Shown: positions 34,269 to 44,096, counted from the first letter of the stretch. The stretch: 64,000 bases of DNA from Palleronia abyssalis (GCF_900302445.1 NZ_ONZF01000003.1:310001-374000), one strand, 5' to 3'. Notes: generated by a model from the sequence alone, not told the origin. A program made the numbers and translations.

Positions 34269-35636
34269 ATGGCCAAACAGTCCCAAAATTTCATCTGCCA
34301 AGCCTGCGGCGCGGCGCATTCCAAATGGTCGGGCCGCTGTGACGCCTGCGGCGCCTGGAACACCATCGTCGAGGAACAGCCCCTTTCCTCGGGGCCTGCG
34401 GCCAAATCGTTGGGGACCAAGCGCGGCAAGGGCATGGCGCTGACCGACTTGGCCCGCGAGGAAGCACCTCCCCCAAGGTCCAGCAGCGGCATTGATGAGC
34501 TTGACCGCGTGCTTGGCGGCGGCTTGGTGCCCTCTTCTGCTGTTCTGGTGGGCGGCGATCCCGGAATTGGCAAATCCACGCTGCTGCTGCAAGCGGCGGC
34601 CAGTTTCGCGCGGGCGGGAACGTCGTGCATCTATGTCTCGGGCGAGGAGGCAAGCGCGCAGATCCGGATGCGCGCTCAACGGCTGGGACTGGGTGACGCC
34701 CCCGTGCGACTGGCGACGGAAACCAATCTGCGCAACATCCTGACCACGCTCGAGGCGGAAAAACCCGACCTTGCGATCATCGACTCGATTCAGACGATGT
34801 GGGCCGACAATGTCGACAGCTCGCCCGGCTCGGTCTCTCAGGTGCGGGCCGCCGCGCATGAGTTGACCACCTTCGCCAAGCGCAACGGCATCGCGGTGAT
34901 CCTCGTCGGTCACGTCACCAAGGAAGGCCAGATCGCCGGCCCCCGCGTGATCGAGCACATGGTCGATACCGTCCTTTATTTCGAGGGCGAACGCGGCCAC
35001 CAGTTCCGCATCCTGCGCGCGGTCAAGAACCGTTTCGGCCCCGCGGATGAGATCGGCGTGTTCGAGATGACGGGCGCCGGTCTGGCCCAAGTTTCCAACC
35101 CCTCGGCCCTGTTTCTGGGCGACCGGGACGAGCCGCAGGCAGGTGCGGCGGTCTTTGCAGGGATCGAAGGCTCGCGCCCCGTCCTGTGCGAATTCCAGGC
35201 CCTTGTGGCCCCCACCCCGCACAGCCAGCCGCGCCGGTCCACGGTCGGTTGGGACGGCGGGCGTCTGGCGATGATCCTCGCCGTCCTCGAAGCGCGCTGC
35301 GCGATCCCCTTCTCGGGGCTCGACGTTTATCTCAACGTAGCCGGCGGCCTTCGGGTGCGCGAACCGGCCGCCGATCTGGCGGTCGCCGCCGCCCTACTGT
35401 CGGCCCGTGAAGATGTCGCCCTGCCCCCGCATTCGGTCGTCTTCGGAGAGATCAGCTTGTCGGGTGCGCTGCGCCCCGCCGGCCAAACGGAAAACAGGTT
35501 GAAAGAGGCGGCCAAACTTGGTTTCTCCACCGCGATCGCGCCGAGCCAATCGAAGGCGCTTGCCGGAGAGGATATGGCCCTGCGCCATTACCCCGATCTG
35601 GCAAGCCTCGTCGGCGACATTTTCGGCGCAGGGTAA
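34269..35636 (+). CDS. radA: DNA repair protein RadA (Sms)
   Basis: A 455-residue protein with an N-terminal C4 zinc finger (Cys10, Cys13, Cys24, Cys27), a RecA-like ATPase with Walker A GGDPGIGKST (Lys102), the diagnostic KNRFG motif (VKNRFGPADEIGVF), and a C-terminal Lon-protease-like domain (ISLSGALRPAGQTENRLKEAAKLGF). It promotes branch migration and processing of recombination intermediates. The start at 34269 matches the conserved MAKQSQNFICQACG. It precedes cvpA by 12 bp, so the pair is co-transcribed. Confidence 0.96.
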   Translation: MAKQSQNFICQACGAAHSKWSGRCDACGAWNTIVEEQPLSSGPAAKSLGTKRGKGMALTDLAREEAPPPRSSSGIDELDRVLGGGLVPSSAVLVGGDPGIGKSTLLLQAAASFARAGTSCIYVSGEEASAQIRMRAQRLGLGDAPVRLATETNLRNILTTLEAEKPDLAIIDSIQTMWADNVDSSPGSVSQVRAAAHELTTFAKRNGIAVILVGHVTKEGQIAGPRVIEHMVDTVLYFEGERGHQFRILRAVKNRFGPADEIGVFEMTGAGLAQVSNPSALFLGDRDEPQAGAAVFAGIEGSRPVLCEFQALVAPTPHSQPRRSTVGWDGGRLAMILAVLEARCAIPFSGLDVYLNVAGGLRVREPAADLAVAAALLSAREDVALPPHSVVFGEISLSGALRPAGQTENRLKEAAKLGFSTAIAPSQSKALAGEDMALRHYPDLASLVGDIFGAG

Positions 35637-35648
35637 AGGAATACCTGA

Positions 35649-36203
35649 ATGGACGGCTTCACCATCGTCGACGGTATCGTCGCGCTGATCCTCGTGGTTT
35701 CGGCCATCCTCGCCTATTCCCGCGGGTTCGTACGCGAAGCAATGGCCATTGCGGGATGGATCGTCGCGGCCATAGCGGCCTTTGCGCTTGCGACCACGGC
35801 GCAACCCTTGGTGCAGGAAATCCCGGTCCTCGACCGTTACCTTGGCGACAGTTGTGAGCTTTCCATCATCTTCGCCTTCGCAGCGGTTTTCGCCGTGATG
35901 CTGGTCGTGGCGTCCATCTTCACGCCCATCCTATCGGGCGCGGTGCAGGATTCGGCGCTTGGCCCCATCGACCGGGGCCTTGGCTTCCTGTTCGGCGTTG
36001 CCCGCGGGATCATCCTGATCGCAGTAGCCTTCGTCGTCTACGACCGCATCGCCGTGACAGAGACCATCGCCGCGGTCGAGAATTCGCGCACCGCGAACGT
36101 CTTCGCCCGGTCCGAGGGCACCATCGACCAGACGATCCCGGCCGATGCGCCCGGATGGATCGTCACCCGGTACGAGTCGCTCGTCTCGGTCTGCACCCAG
36201 TAA
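35649..36203 (+). CDS. cvpA: CvpA family membrane protein
   Basis: A 184-residue inner-membrane protein with four hydrophobic helices (about 5-28, 33-52, 68-92 and 108-128) and the family start FTIVDGIVALILVVSAILAYSRGFVREA. CvpA-type proteins affect colicin V export in E. coli and envelope stress; their molecular role is open. It follows radA within 12 bp. In relatives purF often comes next; here the convergent EamA transporter ends 2 bp downstream. The C-terminus carries a short soluble tail. Confidence 0.9.
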   Translation: MDGFTIVDGIVALILVVSAILAYSRGFVREAMAIAGWIVAAIAAFALATTAQPLVQEIPVLDRYLGDSCELSIIFAFAAVFAVMLVVASIFTPILSGAVQDSALGPIDRGLGFLFGVARGIILIAVAFVVYDRIAVTETIAAVENSRTANVFARSEGTIDQTIPADAPGWIVTRYESLVSVCTQ

Positions 36204-36205
36204 GA

Positions 36206-37090
36206 TCAGGGGGCGACGGGCGGCGTCTTCACCTTCTTGCGCGCCTCGCGGATCGAGATCACGACCACCGACCCCACGATGATCGTGCCACCTGTCAGGA
36301 CGTAGGCGTCCAGCCCCTCGCCGAACACGACCCACCCCAGAAGGCTGGCCCAGACCAATTGCAGGAACGTCACCGGCTGGGTGACGCTGATATCGGCCGA
36401 CTTGAACGCCAGCGTCATGGTAAAGTGGCCCGTCGTCGCCAGCGTGGCCACCAGAAACAGCCAGCCGATTTCGTCCCAGGTGGGCCAGACCCAGACCGAG
36501 ATCGCAAGCGGCGCCAGCCCCAGCGTCGTCCACACCGACAGCATCGCCACCACGACCGAGGGCGCGACCTCGTCCGACATGATCTTTGCGATCAGGTAGG
36601 AACACGCGAACAGCAAGGCCGTGCCCATCATCGCCAGATGCCCGGGGTCGATCGCGCGGAACCCCGGCCGCAGGATCAAAAGCACCCCCAGAAGGGCGGT
36701 CGCAATGGCCGTCCCCCGTGCCCACGAAAACCGCTCGCCCAGGAAAATCGCCGCACCTAGGCTGACATAGACCGGAGAAAGGTAATTCAGCGCCGTGACT
36801 TCTGCGATGGGGATCTGGGTCATCGCAAAGAACCACAGGGCGACGCCCACCGAATGCACCGCGCCGCGCAGGGCGAAGAAGCCCATGCGGCGCTTGTCCA
36901 GACGTGCCCGGCGCAGCACGCCAATCAGGGGCAGCAAAAAGACCAGGCCCAGAAGATACCGCAGGAACGCAGCCTCGGCGGCTGGCACCCGGTCTCCCAG
37001 ATGCTTGACGGTGGCCGTGACCGCAACGAACAAAGCCCCGGTCAGCAACATCCAGAGAACACCGGCCAGGGGGCGAGACGCCTGTTTCAT
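36206..37090 (-). CDS. DMT-superfamily (EamA) transporter
   Basis: A 294-residue ten-helix transporter with two EamA repeats (about 7-135 and 150-280); the repeat starts are visible at GVLWMLLTGALFVAVTATVKHLG and GTALLFACSYLIAKIMSDEV. These export metabolites; the substrate is unknown. The start at 37090 overlaps the LysE stop by four bases (ATGA), so the two exporters are coupled. The more distant in-frame Met at 37120 would intrude on LysE and is rejected. It is the second gene of a two-exporter operon. Confidence 0.85.
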   Translation of the reverse strand: MKQASRPLAGVLWMLLTGALFVAVTATVKHLGDRVPAAEAAFLRYLLGLVFLLPLIGVLRRARLDKRRMGFFALRGAVHSVGVALWFFAMTQIPIAEVTALNYLSPVYVSLGAAIFLGERFSWARGTAIATALLGVLLILRPGFRAIDPGHLAMMGTALLFACSYLIAKIMSDEVAPSVVVAMLSVWTTLGLAPLAISVWVWPTWDEIGWLFLVATLATTGHFTMTLAFKSADISVTQPVTFLQLVWASLLGWVVFGEGLDAYVLTGGTIIVGSVVVISIREARKKVKTPPVAP

Positions 37091-37683
37091 GACAGCACCA
37101 AGTTCAGGGCAAGGATCCACATCGTGGCGCCAACGACGACGTCAAGGATGCGCCAGGATCGCGGCTTGGCGAACAGCGGCGATAGAAGCCGCGCGCCGTA
37201 GCCCAAGCTGAAGAAGAAGACGAAAGACGCTGTGACCGCGCCGATCCCGAAGCCCAATGGCCAGTCCGCCCCACTGGAGATCGATCCCAGAAGCACGACG
37301 GTATCCAGATAGACATGCGGGTTGAGCCAGGTCAGCGCGAGGCAGGTCAACACCGCGCGGCGCAGGTCATCCGCGCGGGCATCGGCAGCTTCCAGGGCAT
37401 GGCCCCCGCGCCATGCCGACCGCAAGGAGATCGCCCCGTAGGCCACAAGGAACGCGGCCCCGCCCAACGTGAAGACGGGAGCGATCCAGGGCGCGGCCTC
37501 GACCAGCCATCCGAACCCCGCCACACCGGCCGCGACGAGTATCGCGTCCGACAACGCGCAGGTCAGGCAGACGGCGAAGACATGCGATTGACGCAGGCCC
37601 TGCCGCAGAACGAAGGCATTCTGGGCCCCGATGGCGAGGATCAGCGAAAGGCCAAGGGCGAAACCGGAAAACAGTGACGGCAT
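37087..37683 (-). CDS. LysE/ArgO family amino acid exporter
   Basis: A 198-residue membrane protein with six helices. It starts MPSLFSGFALGLSLILAIGAQNAFVLRQG, the LysE family signature, and includes the conserved WLNPHVYLDTVVLLG motif. LysE/ArgO exporters expel lysine or arginine; which is carried cannot be told. The start at 37683 is the first Met of the family domain; the upstream extension of the frame is antisense or non-coding. It is the first gene of the pair with the EamA transporter and is divergent from the small pilin gene. No LysR-type regulator (usual partner lysG/argP) is adjacent. Confidence 0.9.
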   Translation of the reverse strand: MPSLFSGFALGLSLILAIGAQNAFVLRQGLRQSHVFAVCLTCALSDAILVAAGVAGFGWLVEAAPWIAPVFTLGGAAFLVAYGAISLRSAWRGGHALEAADARADDLRRAVLTCLALTWLNPHVYLDTVVLLGSISSGADWPLGFGIGAVTASFVFFFSLGYGARLLSPLFAKPRSWRILDVVVGATMWILALNLVLS

Positions 37684-37813
37684 ACGGGCACTTACGACCA
37701 ATTCGACGGTCTTGCCAATGCCCCGGGTCGCACAGAAGTCGAGGGCAAGCCGCAGTTTTGCCCCTTTCGAATGGAATTGTAATGATCGAGCGTTCAGCCA
37801 AGGATCATCTGCG

Positions 37814-38011
37814 ATGCAACGACGCTTCAGTCTGTCAGAAGACGGCGCGGTCACCATAGATTGGGTCGTTCTGACCGCGGCGGCCGTCGGCATCGCGGTG
37901 GCTGGCATTTCCACGGTCGCCGGCAGCAGCAAGACCACCTCTTGCAACGTCTCTGCCGCAGTCGAAAAAGCCGCTGATTACGACGGGACCGGGGGCGGGG
38001 GAACCTGCTGA
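37814..38011 (+). CDS. Flp-like small pilin or class III prepilin-like peptide
   Basis: A 65-residue protein: a short basic leader MQRRFSLSEDGAVTIDWVVL runs into a hydrophobic helix (TAAAVGIAVAGISTVAG), then a short tail with two Cys (TTSCNVSA and the C-terminal GGGTC). The leader GAVTIDW resembles the Gly-Xaa-x-x-x-(Glu/Asp)-Tyr/Trp processing site of Flp pilins. It starts at ATG 37814 with AAGGATC upstream. It is alone, divergent from LysE, far from the TadE/TadG genes. It could be a minor pilin or a secreted short peptide; evidence is the sequence pattern only. Confidence 0.62.
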   Translation: MQRRFSLSEDGAVTIDWVVLTAAAVGIAVAGISTVAGSSKTTSCNVSAAVEKAADYDGTGGGGTC

Positions 38012-38056
38012 TACGGCACCCCGCGCCGGACTGCTGAAACGCGCCAGACAGCGCGC

Positions 38057-38797
38057 TTAAAGCTGCGCCATCACATCGTCGGAGGCATCGAAATTGGCGG
38101 TGACGTTCTGAACGTCATCGTCGTCGTCCAGGGCCTCCATCAGCTTCATCAGCTTCTGCATGCCGTCCAGGTCCAGCTCGGTCGTGGTCTGCGGCCGCCA
38201 GACCAGCTTGGTGCTCTCGGACTCGCCCAGCTGTTCCTCCAGCACGTTCGACACGTCGTTCAAATCGGTGTCCGCGCACCAGATCACATGCGACTCGTCG
38301 CTGCTTTCGACGTCTTCGGCGCCAGCCTCGATCGCGGCCATCATCACGTCATCCGCATCGCCTACCGAGGCGGGATAGACCACCTGCCCCTTGCGATCGA
38401 ACATGAACGACACCGACCCCGTCTCGCCCAGATTGCCGCCGTTCTTGGAAAACGTCGAGCGGACGGTGGACGCGGTGCGGTTGCGGTTGTCGGTCATCGC
38501 CTCGACGATGATCGCGACACCGCCGGGGCCGTACCCTTCGTATCGGATTTCCTCGTAATTCTCGGAATCGCCGCCGAGGGATTTCTTGATCGCGCGGTCG
38601 ATCACGTCCTTCGGAACGGACACGGCCTTCGCTTCCTTCACCGCCAGCCGCAGGCGCGGGTTCTTGTCGGGATCGGGATCGCCCATCTTGGCGGCGACGG
38701 TGATTTCCTTCGCCAGTTTGGAAAAGAGTTTCGAGCGGGCCGCGTCCTGGCGTCCCTTGCGGTGCTGAATGTTCGCCCATTTGGAATGGCCGGCCAT
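38057..38797 (-). CDS. YebC/PmpR family transcription or translation regulator
   Basis: A 246-residue protein beginning [21 protein letters not shown], the unmistakable YebC signature, with the three-domain alpha/beta fold and the acidic C-terminal half ([19 protein letters not shown]). Family members bind DNA as regulators, and recent work assigns some to easing ribosome stalling at proline runs. The start at 38797 follows GGAGATACCCC. In many bacteria it precedes ruvC; here the neighbour upstream is a small lipoprotein gene on the same strand. Confidence 0.93.
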   Translation of the reverse strand: MAGHSKWANIQHRKGRQDAARSKLFSKLAKEITVAAKMGDPDPDKNPRLRLAVKEAKAVSVPKDVIDRAIKKSLGGDSENYEEIRYEGYGPGGVAIIVEAMTDNRNRTASTVRSTFSKNGGNLGETGSVSFMFDRKGQVVYPASVGDADDVMMAAIEAGAEDVESSDESHVIWCADTDLNDVSNVLEEQLGESESTKLVWRPQTTTELDLDGMQKLMKLMEALDDDDDVQNVTANFDASDDVMAQL

Positions 38798-38877
38798 GGG
38801 GGTATCTCCGAATGTCGCCTGATCGGCAGGCATATACGCCACGAGACATGGGGCGTTCAAGCCATCGCCGGCCGAAC

Positions 38878-39213
38878 TCACCCCGGCGGTGCGAACCCGA
38901 CCTGTCCCGCGGGCGATGTCAGCGTTACCCACGGATCGGCAGAGGAGCCGACCAAGGGAACACGCGGGCGCGCGGGCACACGCAGAACCGCCGCGGGCCA
39001 TTGATGCGGACATCCCGCCAAAGGCGCGCGCCATGGCCCCGCTCCCGAACTGCGCACCGCCGTGCAGAAGGCCCCGTCGGACATGCGCGCCGTGACGGTG
39101 TCGCGGTACAACACGACCTCACGCGCGGTGACGCCGCCAGGATCTGTCGTATCCCGCGCAATTTCAGGGGAGGCACAGGCGCCGAGCAAAAGAAGCAGAA
39201 GAACGGCTCGCAT
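38878..39213 (-). CDS. small lipoprotein of unknown function
   Basis: A 111-residue protein with a lipoprotein signal ([19 protein letters not shown], lipobox LGAC). The mature domain has two Cys (AFCTAVRSS and LAGCPHQWP) that may form a disulphide, and the ending is Pro-rich. Its start overlaps the stop of the SLC13-like permease: ATG at 39213 or the GTG one codon upstream. It is thus probably co-translated with the permease. No family is recognised. Confidence 0.68.
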   Translation of the reverse strand: MRAVLLLLLLGACASPEIARDTTDPGGVTAREVVLYRDTVTARMSDGAFCTAVRSSGAGPWRAPLAGCPHQWPAAVLRVPARPRVPLVGSSADPWVTLTSPAGQVGFAPPG

Positions 39214-40991
39214 CACAATGGCCAGATCAAGGGAATGGCAAGGCTGGCCGAACAGGCCAGAAGCAGGTTCATCGGAATGCCGACCTTCAGATAGTCGGTG
39301 AACCGATACCCGCCGGGGCCGAAGACCAGCATGTTGGTCTGATACCCGATGGGCGTCGAAAAGGCCGAGGACGCGGCGAACATCACCGCGACGACCAACG
39401 CGCGCGGGTCGTAGCCCAGCGAAACACCGATTTCTATTGCGATGGGGGTCAGGATCACGCCAACCGCATTGTTCGACACCATTTCCGTCAGAGCAGAGGC
39501 CATGATGTAGATGGCAAAGACCAGTGCCACGGGGGGCAAACCGCTCAGAAGCGGGGACAGCCAGTCCGCCAGAAGTGCGACGGCGCCCGACGCCTGCAAT
39601 CCCGCGCCTACGGCCAGCATCGCGAAGATCAGGGCCAGAAGCTGGCCTTCGATGAAGGTAAACGCCTCGTCTGCGTCAATGCAGCGGGTCAGCAGAATGA
39701 TTGCCACCGCGACGATGGCCAGCCCCAGGATCGGAGCAATCCCCAGCGCCGACAGCACGACCACCCCGACCAGCGATCCGATGGCCCAGGGCGCGCGGCT
39801 GCGCCGATAGGCCTGCGCGGCAGGGCGCGAGATGTCGACCAGATCCATGTCCGTGGCCAGGCGCTCGATATCGCCGGGGCTGCCTTCCAGCAAAAGGGTG
39901 TCGCCCACGCGCACGACCACCTCGTCCAGCTGGCGCCCGATATTCTGGTTCCTGCGGTGAACCGCCAGCGGATAGACACCATACCGGCGCCGCAGCCGCA
40001 TCGCCCCCAGCGAACGGCCGATCATCCGGCATCCGGGAGAGATTAGCACCTCGACCGTCTCCGTCTCGACCGACGACAGGCGGTCCACCCCGCGCAGGTC
40101 CCTGCTTTCCTTCAGGCTCAGAAGCTCCGCCATCTCGGTGCGCAGGACCACGCGGTCCCCGGCCGCCAAGACCACGGCGCCCAGATCGCGCCGCAGCGAG
40201 GCATCGCCGCGCAACACGTCGATCACGCGCCCGCCTTCCCGTCGGAAGGCCTCGACCTCGACCACCCGGTCACCGATCAGGTTCGACCCTTCGGGGATTG
40301 CGACTTCGGTGAAGTATTTCATCCGCCGGCGCTCGGACAAGGTGCCCGCCAGCGAGGTCCGCTCGGGCAGAAGGCGGCGCCCGACGAAGGCCAGATAGGC
40401 CCCGCCCATCGCCACCTGAACGATGCCCAGCGGCAGAATCTCGAAGATCGAGAACGCCTCCATCCCCTGTGATCGCGCCACGCCGTCGACCAGCAGGTTC
40501 GTGGACGTGCCCAGTAGCGTCAGCGTGCCCCCCAGGATCGCCGCATAGGACAGCGGGATCAGCACCTTCGAGGGCGAGACGTTCAGCCGCTTGGCCAGTT
40601 GCACGAAGACCGGGATCATCACCACGACAACCGGCGTGTTGTTCATTACTGCCGATCCCAGCGCCACGGCCGCCAGCGCCAAGACCAGCGTGCGGCGAGG
40701 GCGCGTCTCGGCGCGGGCATCGGCGACCTCGGTCAGCCATTGCAGGGCGCCGGTGCGTACCAGCCCGCCCATGATCAGGAACATCGCCGCGATGGTCCAT
40801 GGTGCGGGGTTCGACAGAACCTGAAGCGCATCGTCATAGGGCAAAAGCCCCGTGGCGAACATGACCGCCGCCCCCCCGATCGCGACGACCTCCGTCGGGT
40901 AGGTCTCGCGCGCGAACAGAATGAACATGCCCACCACGATGGCGAAACTCAGCAGTGCAGTGGCCGTGGGGTCGAGCGCGTTTTCGATCAT
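39213..40991 (-). CDS. SLC13/ArsB-type anion permease with central RCK_C domains
   Basis: A 592-residue permease with about 12 membrane helices arranged as two bundles (residues 1-215 and 410-592). Between them (about 220-390) lie two TrkA-C/RCK_C-like modules (EVAIPEGSNLIGDRVVEVEAF and VLISPGCRMIGRSLGAMRLRRRYGVYPLAV), which are ligand-sensing domains. The second bundle carries the typical EMVSNNAVGVILTPIAI helix hairpin, with the matching NNTPVVVVMIPVFVQ in the first. It probably moves sulfate, dicarboxylates or another anion, Na+-coupled. The small lipoprotein gene overlaps its stop. Confidence 0.88.
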   Translation of the reverse strand: MIENALDPTATALLSFAIVVGMFILFARETYPTEVVAIGGAAVMFATGLLPYDDALQVLSNPAPWTIAAMFLIMGGLVRTGALQWLTEVADARAETRPRRTLVLALAAVALGSAVMNNTPVVVVMIPVFVQLAKRLNVSPSKVLIPLSYAAILGGTLTLLGTSTNLLVDGVARSQGMEAFSIFEILPLGIVQVAMGGAYLAFVGRRLLPERTSLAGTLSERRRMKYFTEVAIPEGSNLIGDRVVEVEAFRREGGRVIDVLRGDASLRRDLGAVVLAAGDRVVLRTEMAELLSLKESRDLRGVDRLSSVETETVEVLISPGCRMIGRSLGAMRLRRRYGVYPLAVHRRNQNIGRQLDEVVVRVGDTLLLEGSPGDIERLATDMDLVDISRPAAQAYRRSRAPWAIGSLVGVVVLSALGIAPILGLAIVAVAIILLTRCIDADEAFTFIEGQLLALIFAMLAVGAGLQASGAVALLADWLSPLLSGLPPVALVFAIYIMASALTEMVSNNAVGVILTPIAIEIGVSLGYDPRALVVAVMFAASSAFSTPIGYQTNMLVFGPGGYRFTDYLKVGIPMNLLLACSASLAIPLIWPL

Positions 40992-41062
40992 GCCTGCGTC
41001 CGGGTGAGTCGTGCGACCTTAACCGCGGGGACGCGGTGCGCAAGCCAAGCCATCGTGCGGTT

Positions 41063-41344
41063 TCAGTCCGTTGCATCCCCGCGCCGCCCGGACCATCCCC
41101 CCCGGCGTCGCCGGCGTGGCGCTTCAGCCAGCGCTTCGCGCAGAACCTGTTGCATCGGGTGGTCGGAGGGTTTGCCCTGATGGCGTGACAGCAGCCGGGG
41201 CAGCGCGGTCTCGGTCGTCATGTCCCCGGGCAGCGACAGCGCCCAGTCAAGGAAGATCGTCCGGCAATCGGCCAGCGTGATCCCCTCGATCTCGAAACTT
41301 TCGGCGATCAGCCCCTTGGGATCCGCCGCGTCACCTTTCCGCAT
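41063..41344 (-). CDS. uncharacterised protein translationally coupled to glnE
   Basis: A 93-residue protein, starting at MRKGDAADPKG. It is mostly helical (CRTIFLDWALSLPGDMTTETALPRLLSRHQ), with a basic Arg-rich C-terminal tail (APRRRRRGGWSGRRG). It overlaps the glnE 3' end by 14 bases, with GTGAGG as ribosome site inside glnE, so the two are coupled. No family name is certain. Similar short genes downstream of glnE are expected in relatives, and this position hints at a nitrogen-related role, which is inference only. Confidence 0.66.
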   Translation of the reverse strand: MRKGDAADPKGLIAESFEIEGITLADCRTIFLDWALSLPGDMTTETALPRLLSRHQGKPSDHPMQQVLREALAEAPRRRRRGGWSGRRGDATD

Positions 41345-44096
41345 GAAGCACCTCACGCACAGCTTTGGCCGCCAGGGCGGCCCATTCGTCGATCCTGTCC
41401 GACAGCTCGGCGATGGAGCCGCAGCCCGTTTCGCGCAGGATCATCTCTTCCGCCGCGGCGCCCAGATCGCCGGGATCCAGGCGATCCTCGACCAGCAGAC
41501 GCTTGGCATCCTGAACGCGCGACAGCCGCTCGTGCGCCTCGCTCAGCGTTGCGGCCAATGCGCCCGCGATAAGTCCACGGGCCTTGCCCGCCTCGATCTG
41601 AGCGGCGGGTGCGCGGGCATCCGACCCCGCCAGCAGCCCCATCGCCTGCGCGGCCAGCTCGATCTCCATCAGCCGACCGGGGCCGGCCTTCATGTCCCAC
41701 GCGCCGCCCGGCTTGGCCTCGGACAGACGATCCAGCATCGCGCGGGCATCCGACAGTACGGCCCCCGCATCGTGATCCTCCCCGATCACCGCACGACGTA
41801 TGCCGTCGACATCGTCGATCAGCCCCGGTGGCCCGGCGATGCCGCAAGCGCGGGTCAGGGCCAGATGCTCCCACGTCCAGGCTTGGTCCCGTTGATAGGT
41901 GTCGAAGGCCGACAAGGCTGTCGCGACCGGACCCTGTTTGCCAGACGGTCGCAGCCGCATGTCGACCTCGTAAAGCCGCCCTTCCGCCGTGGGCACCGTC
42001 AGCGCCGTCACCAGCGCCTGCGTCAGGCGCGCGTAATAGGTCCGCGCGGGCAGGGGGCGCCGCCCGTCCGAGCTGTCGGCGCCATCCGCGTCGTAGATGA
42101 CGATGAGGTCCAGATCCGACCGTGCGGTCAGATGCCCGGCCCCCAGCGACCCCATCCCCAGGACCATCGCGCCCCGCCCCGGGGCCGCGCCGTGCTTGCC
42201 CGCAAATTCGGCCTGAACGGTAGGCCAAAGCGACCGGATGACCGAGGTCGCAAGATCGGTATACTGCCGCCCTGCCTCGGCCCCGTCGATCAGGCCGCGC
42301 AGGTGATGGACACCGATGCGGAAATGCCAGTCCCGCGCCCACCGCCGCGCGGTGTCGAGCTGGCGTTCGTAATCGTCATCGGCCTGAAGCGCGGTCGAAA
42401 GATCGCCGGTCAGCGCCGCCTCCCCGGGCCAGGGGCGGAAGAAGTCCCCCACCAGAACTGCGTCCAGAACGGCCGCGTTCCGGCTGAGATAGCTGGACAA
42501 TTCGGTCGTGGTGCCCGCGATGTCGGCGATCAGGGTCAAAAGCTCGGGATTGGCCTCGAAGAGGGAGAACAGCTGCACCCCCGCGGGAAGTCCGCGCAGG
42601 AACCCGTCGAAATTAACCAACGCCTTGTCGGCGCGGGGCCCCGACAGAAGCCGCTTCAGCAGGTCCGCCTTGATCCGGTCGAAGATGTCCAGCGCCCGTT
42701 CCGAGCGCAACGCAGGTACGCCTCGCCAACCTTCGACGATCCGGGCCTGATCCGGGGTCAGGTCGACCTCGGACCGGGGCGCGGGCGTGGGGGCGAAGAA
42801 ATCCTCGGTCAGCTCGGACACCCGCGACAGACTCTCGGTCAGGTTGCGCTTCAGGGTCGCTGTATCGGTCCCCATGAACGCGGCCAGTCGGTCGAATCCC
42901 TCGGCATCGTCGGGAAGCTCGTGGGTCTGGCGGTCGGCGATCATCTGAATGCGATGTTCGACCTCGCGATGGGCGGCGTAGTCCTCGGCCAGCGTCTCAG
43001 CAACATCGGCGGGCACCCAGCCCGCGGCGACCAGGCGGTTCAGCCCCTCAACCGTGCCGCGGACCCGAAGACTCTCGTCGCGACCACCGGCGATGATCTG
43101 GCGGGTCTGGGTGAAGAACTCGATCTCGCGGATGCCGCCGCGGCCCAGTTTCATGTCATGCCCGTCCAGCCGGATCGGCCCGCCCAGCCCCTTGTGATCG
43201 CGGATGCGCAGCCGCATGTCGTGGGCGTCGCGAATGGCGGCGAAGTCCAAGTGCCGCCGCCAGACAAACGGACGCAGATCGCACAAGTACCGCTCGCCCG
43301 CGCGCACGTCGCCGGCGCAGGGGCGGGCCTTGATGTGGGCGGCGCGTTCCCATGTGCGCCCCAAGGATTCGTAATACCGTTCGGCCGCGGCCATGCCCAT
43401 GCAGATCGGCGTGACGGACGGATCGGGGCGCAGGCGCAGGTCCGTCCTGAACACATAGCCGTCGGCGTCGGTCTCCGACAGCAGGCGGCAAGCCCTTTGA
43501 CCGGCCTTGACCAGCGCACTGCGCACCTGGCCGATCTCGCCGGGGTCGTAGGCGCCTTCGTCGAATAAGCAGATCAGGTCGATATCCGACGAATAGTTCA
43601 GTTCGAAGGCGCCCATCTTACCCATGGCCAGCGCGACAAAGCCGCCCGCATCCGCCTCGCTGGGGGGCAACCGCTTGCGCTGCCGCTCGGTCGCGATCTC
43701 GCGGCGCCATGCGCGGTCCACGGCCAGATCCGCCAGCCGGGTCAAGGCGCCCGTCACCTCGCCCAGCGACCAGACACCGCCGCAATCGCAAAGCGCCGTC
43801 AGAAGCGCGACACGTCGCTTGGCTTGGCGCAGCGCCGCGGCTAGGTCGGCATCCTGCGCGGCATTCACGTCAGACAGGATCGTGTGCAGAAGCGTTTCCG
43901 GGTCCCCCTCCACCGCGTGGCGCACCCACTCGGCCTCCCGCTCGATCAAGCCGCGCAGATAGGGGCTGCATCCCGCGATGCCGGCAACAAGATCACCAGC
44001 CCGATCCGGCAGGGTTCCGACCGTATCCAGGGTCTCTCGGGCCCGATCGGTCTCGAACGGGGACGGCCAACGGGTGATGCGCGCGGTCAGGGACAT
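41331..44096 (-). CDS. glnE: bifunctional glutamine-synthetase adenylyltransferase/deadenylylase
   Basis: A 921-residue enzyme that attaches and removes AMP on glutamine synthetase in response to PII and glutamine. Both nucleotidyltransferase domains keep their motif: MGKMGAFELNYSSDIDLICLF in the N-terminal (deadenylylating) half and GMGSLGAGHLTARSDLDLIVIY in the C-terminal (adenylylating) half. Length is close to the 946 residues of E. coli. The start at 44096 is chosen as the first Met before the conserved LTARITRWP stretch. It is divergent from the DUF2852 gene across a region with twin palindromes, and overlaps a small downstream gene. Confidence 0.95.
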   Translation of the reverse strand: MSLTARITRWPSPFETDRARETLDTVGTLPDRAGDLVAGIAGCSPYLRGLIEREAEWVRHAVEGDPETLLHTILSDVNAAQDADLAAALRQAKRRVALLTALCDCGGVWSLGEVTGALTRLADLAVDRAWRREIATERQRKRLPPSEADAGGFVALAMGKMGAFELNYSSDIDLICLFDEGAYDPGEIGQVRSALVKAGQRACRLLSETDADGYVFRTDLRLRPDPSVTPICMGMAAAERYYESLGRTWERAAHIKARPCAGDVRAGERYLCDLRPFVWRRHLDFAAIRDAHDMRLRIRDHKGLGGPIRLDGHDMKLGRGGIREIEFFTQTRQIIAGGRDESLRVRGTVEGLNRLVAAGWVPADVAETLAEDYAAHREVEHRIQMIADRQTHELPDDAEGFDRLAAFMGTDTATLKRNLTESLSRVSELTEDFFAPTPAPRSEVDLTPDQARIVEGWRGVPALRSERALDIFDRIKADLLKRLLSGPRADKALVNFDGFLRGLPAGVQLFSLFEANPELLTLIADIAGTTTELSSYLSRNAAVLDAVLVGDFFRPWPGEAALTGDLSTALQADDDYERQLDTARRWARDWHFRIGVHHLRGLIDGAEAGRQYTDLATSVIRSLWPTVQAEFAGKHGAAPGRGAMVLGMGSLGAGHLTARSDLDLIVIYDADGADSSDGRRPLPARTYYARLTQALVTALTVPTAEGRLYEVDMRLRPSGKQGPVATALSAFDTYQRDQAWTWEHLALTRACGIAGPPGLIDDVDGIRRAVIGEDHDAGAVLSDARAMLDRLSEAKPGGAWDMKAGPGRLMEIELAAQAMGLLAGSDARAPAAQIEAGKARGLIAGALAATLSEAHERLSRVQDAKRLLVEDRLDPGDLGAAAEEMILRETGCGSIAELSDRIDEWAALAAKAVREVLHAER

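Noticed and set aside
41220-43568. Long plus-strand frame opposite glnE
   Set aside because: It is an antisense shadow of the conserved nucleotidyltransferase gene; its translation shows no domain.
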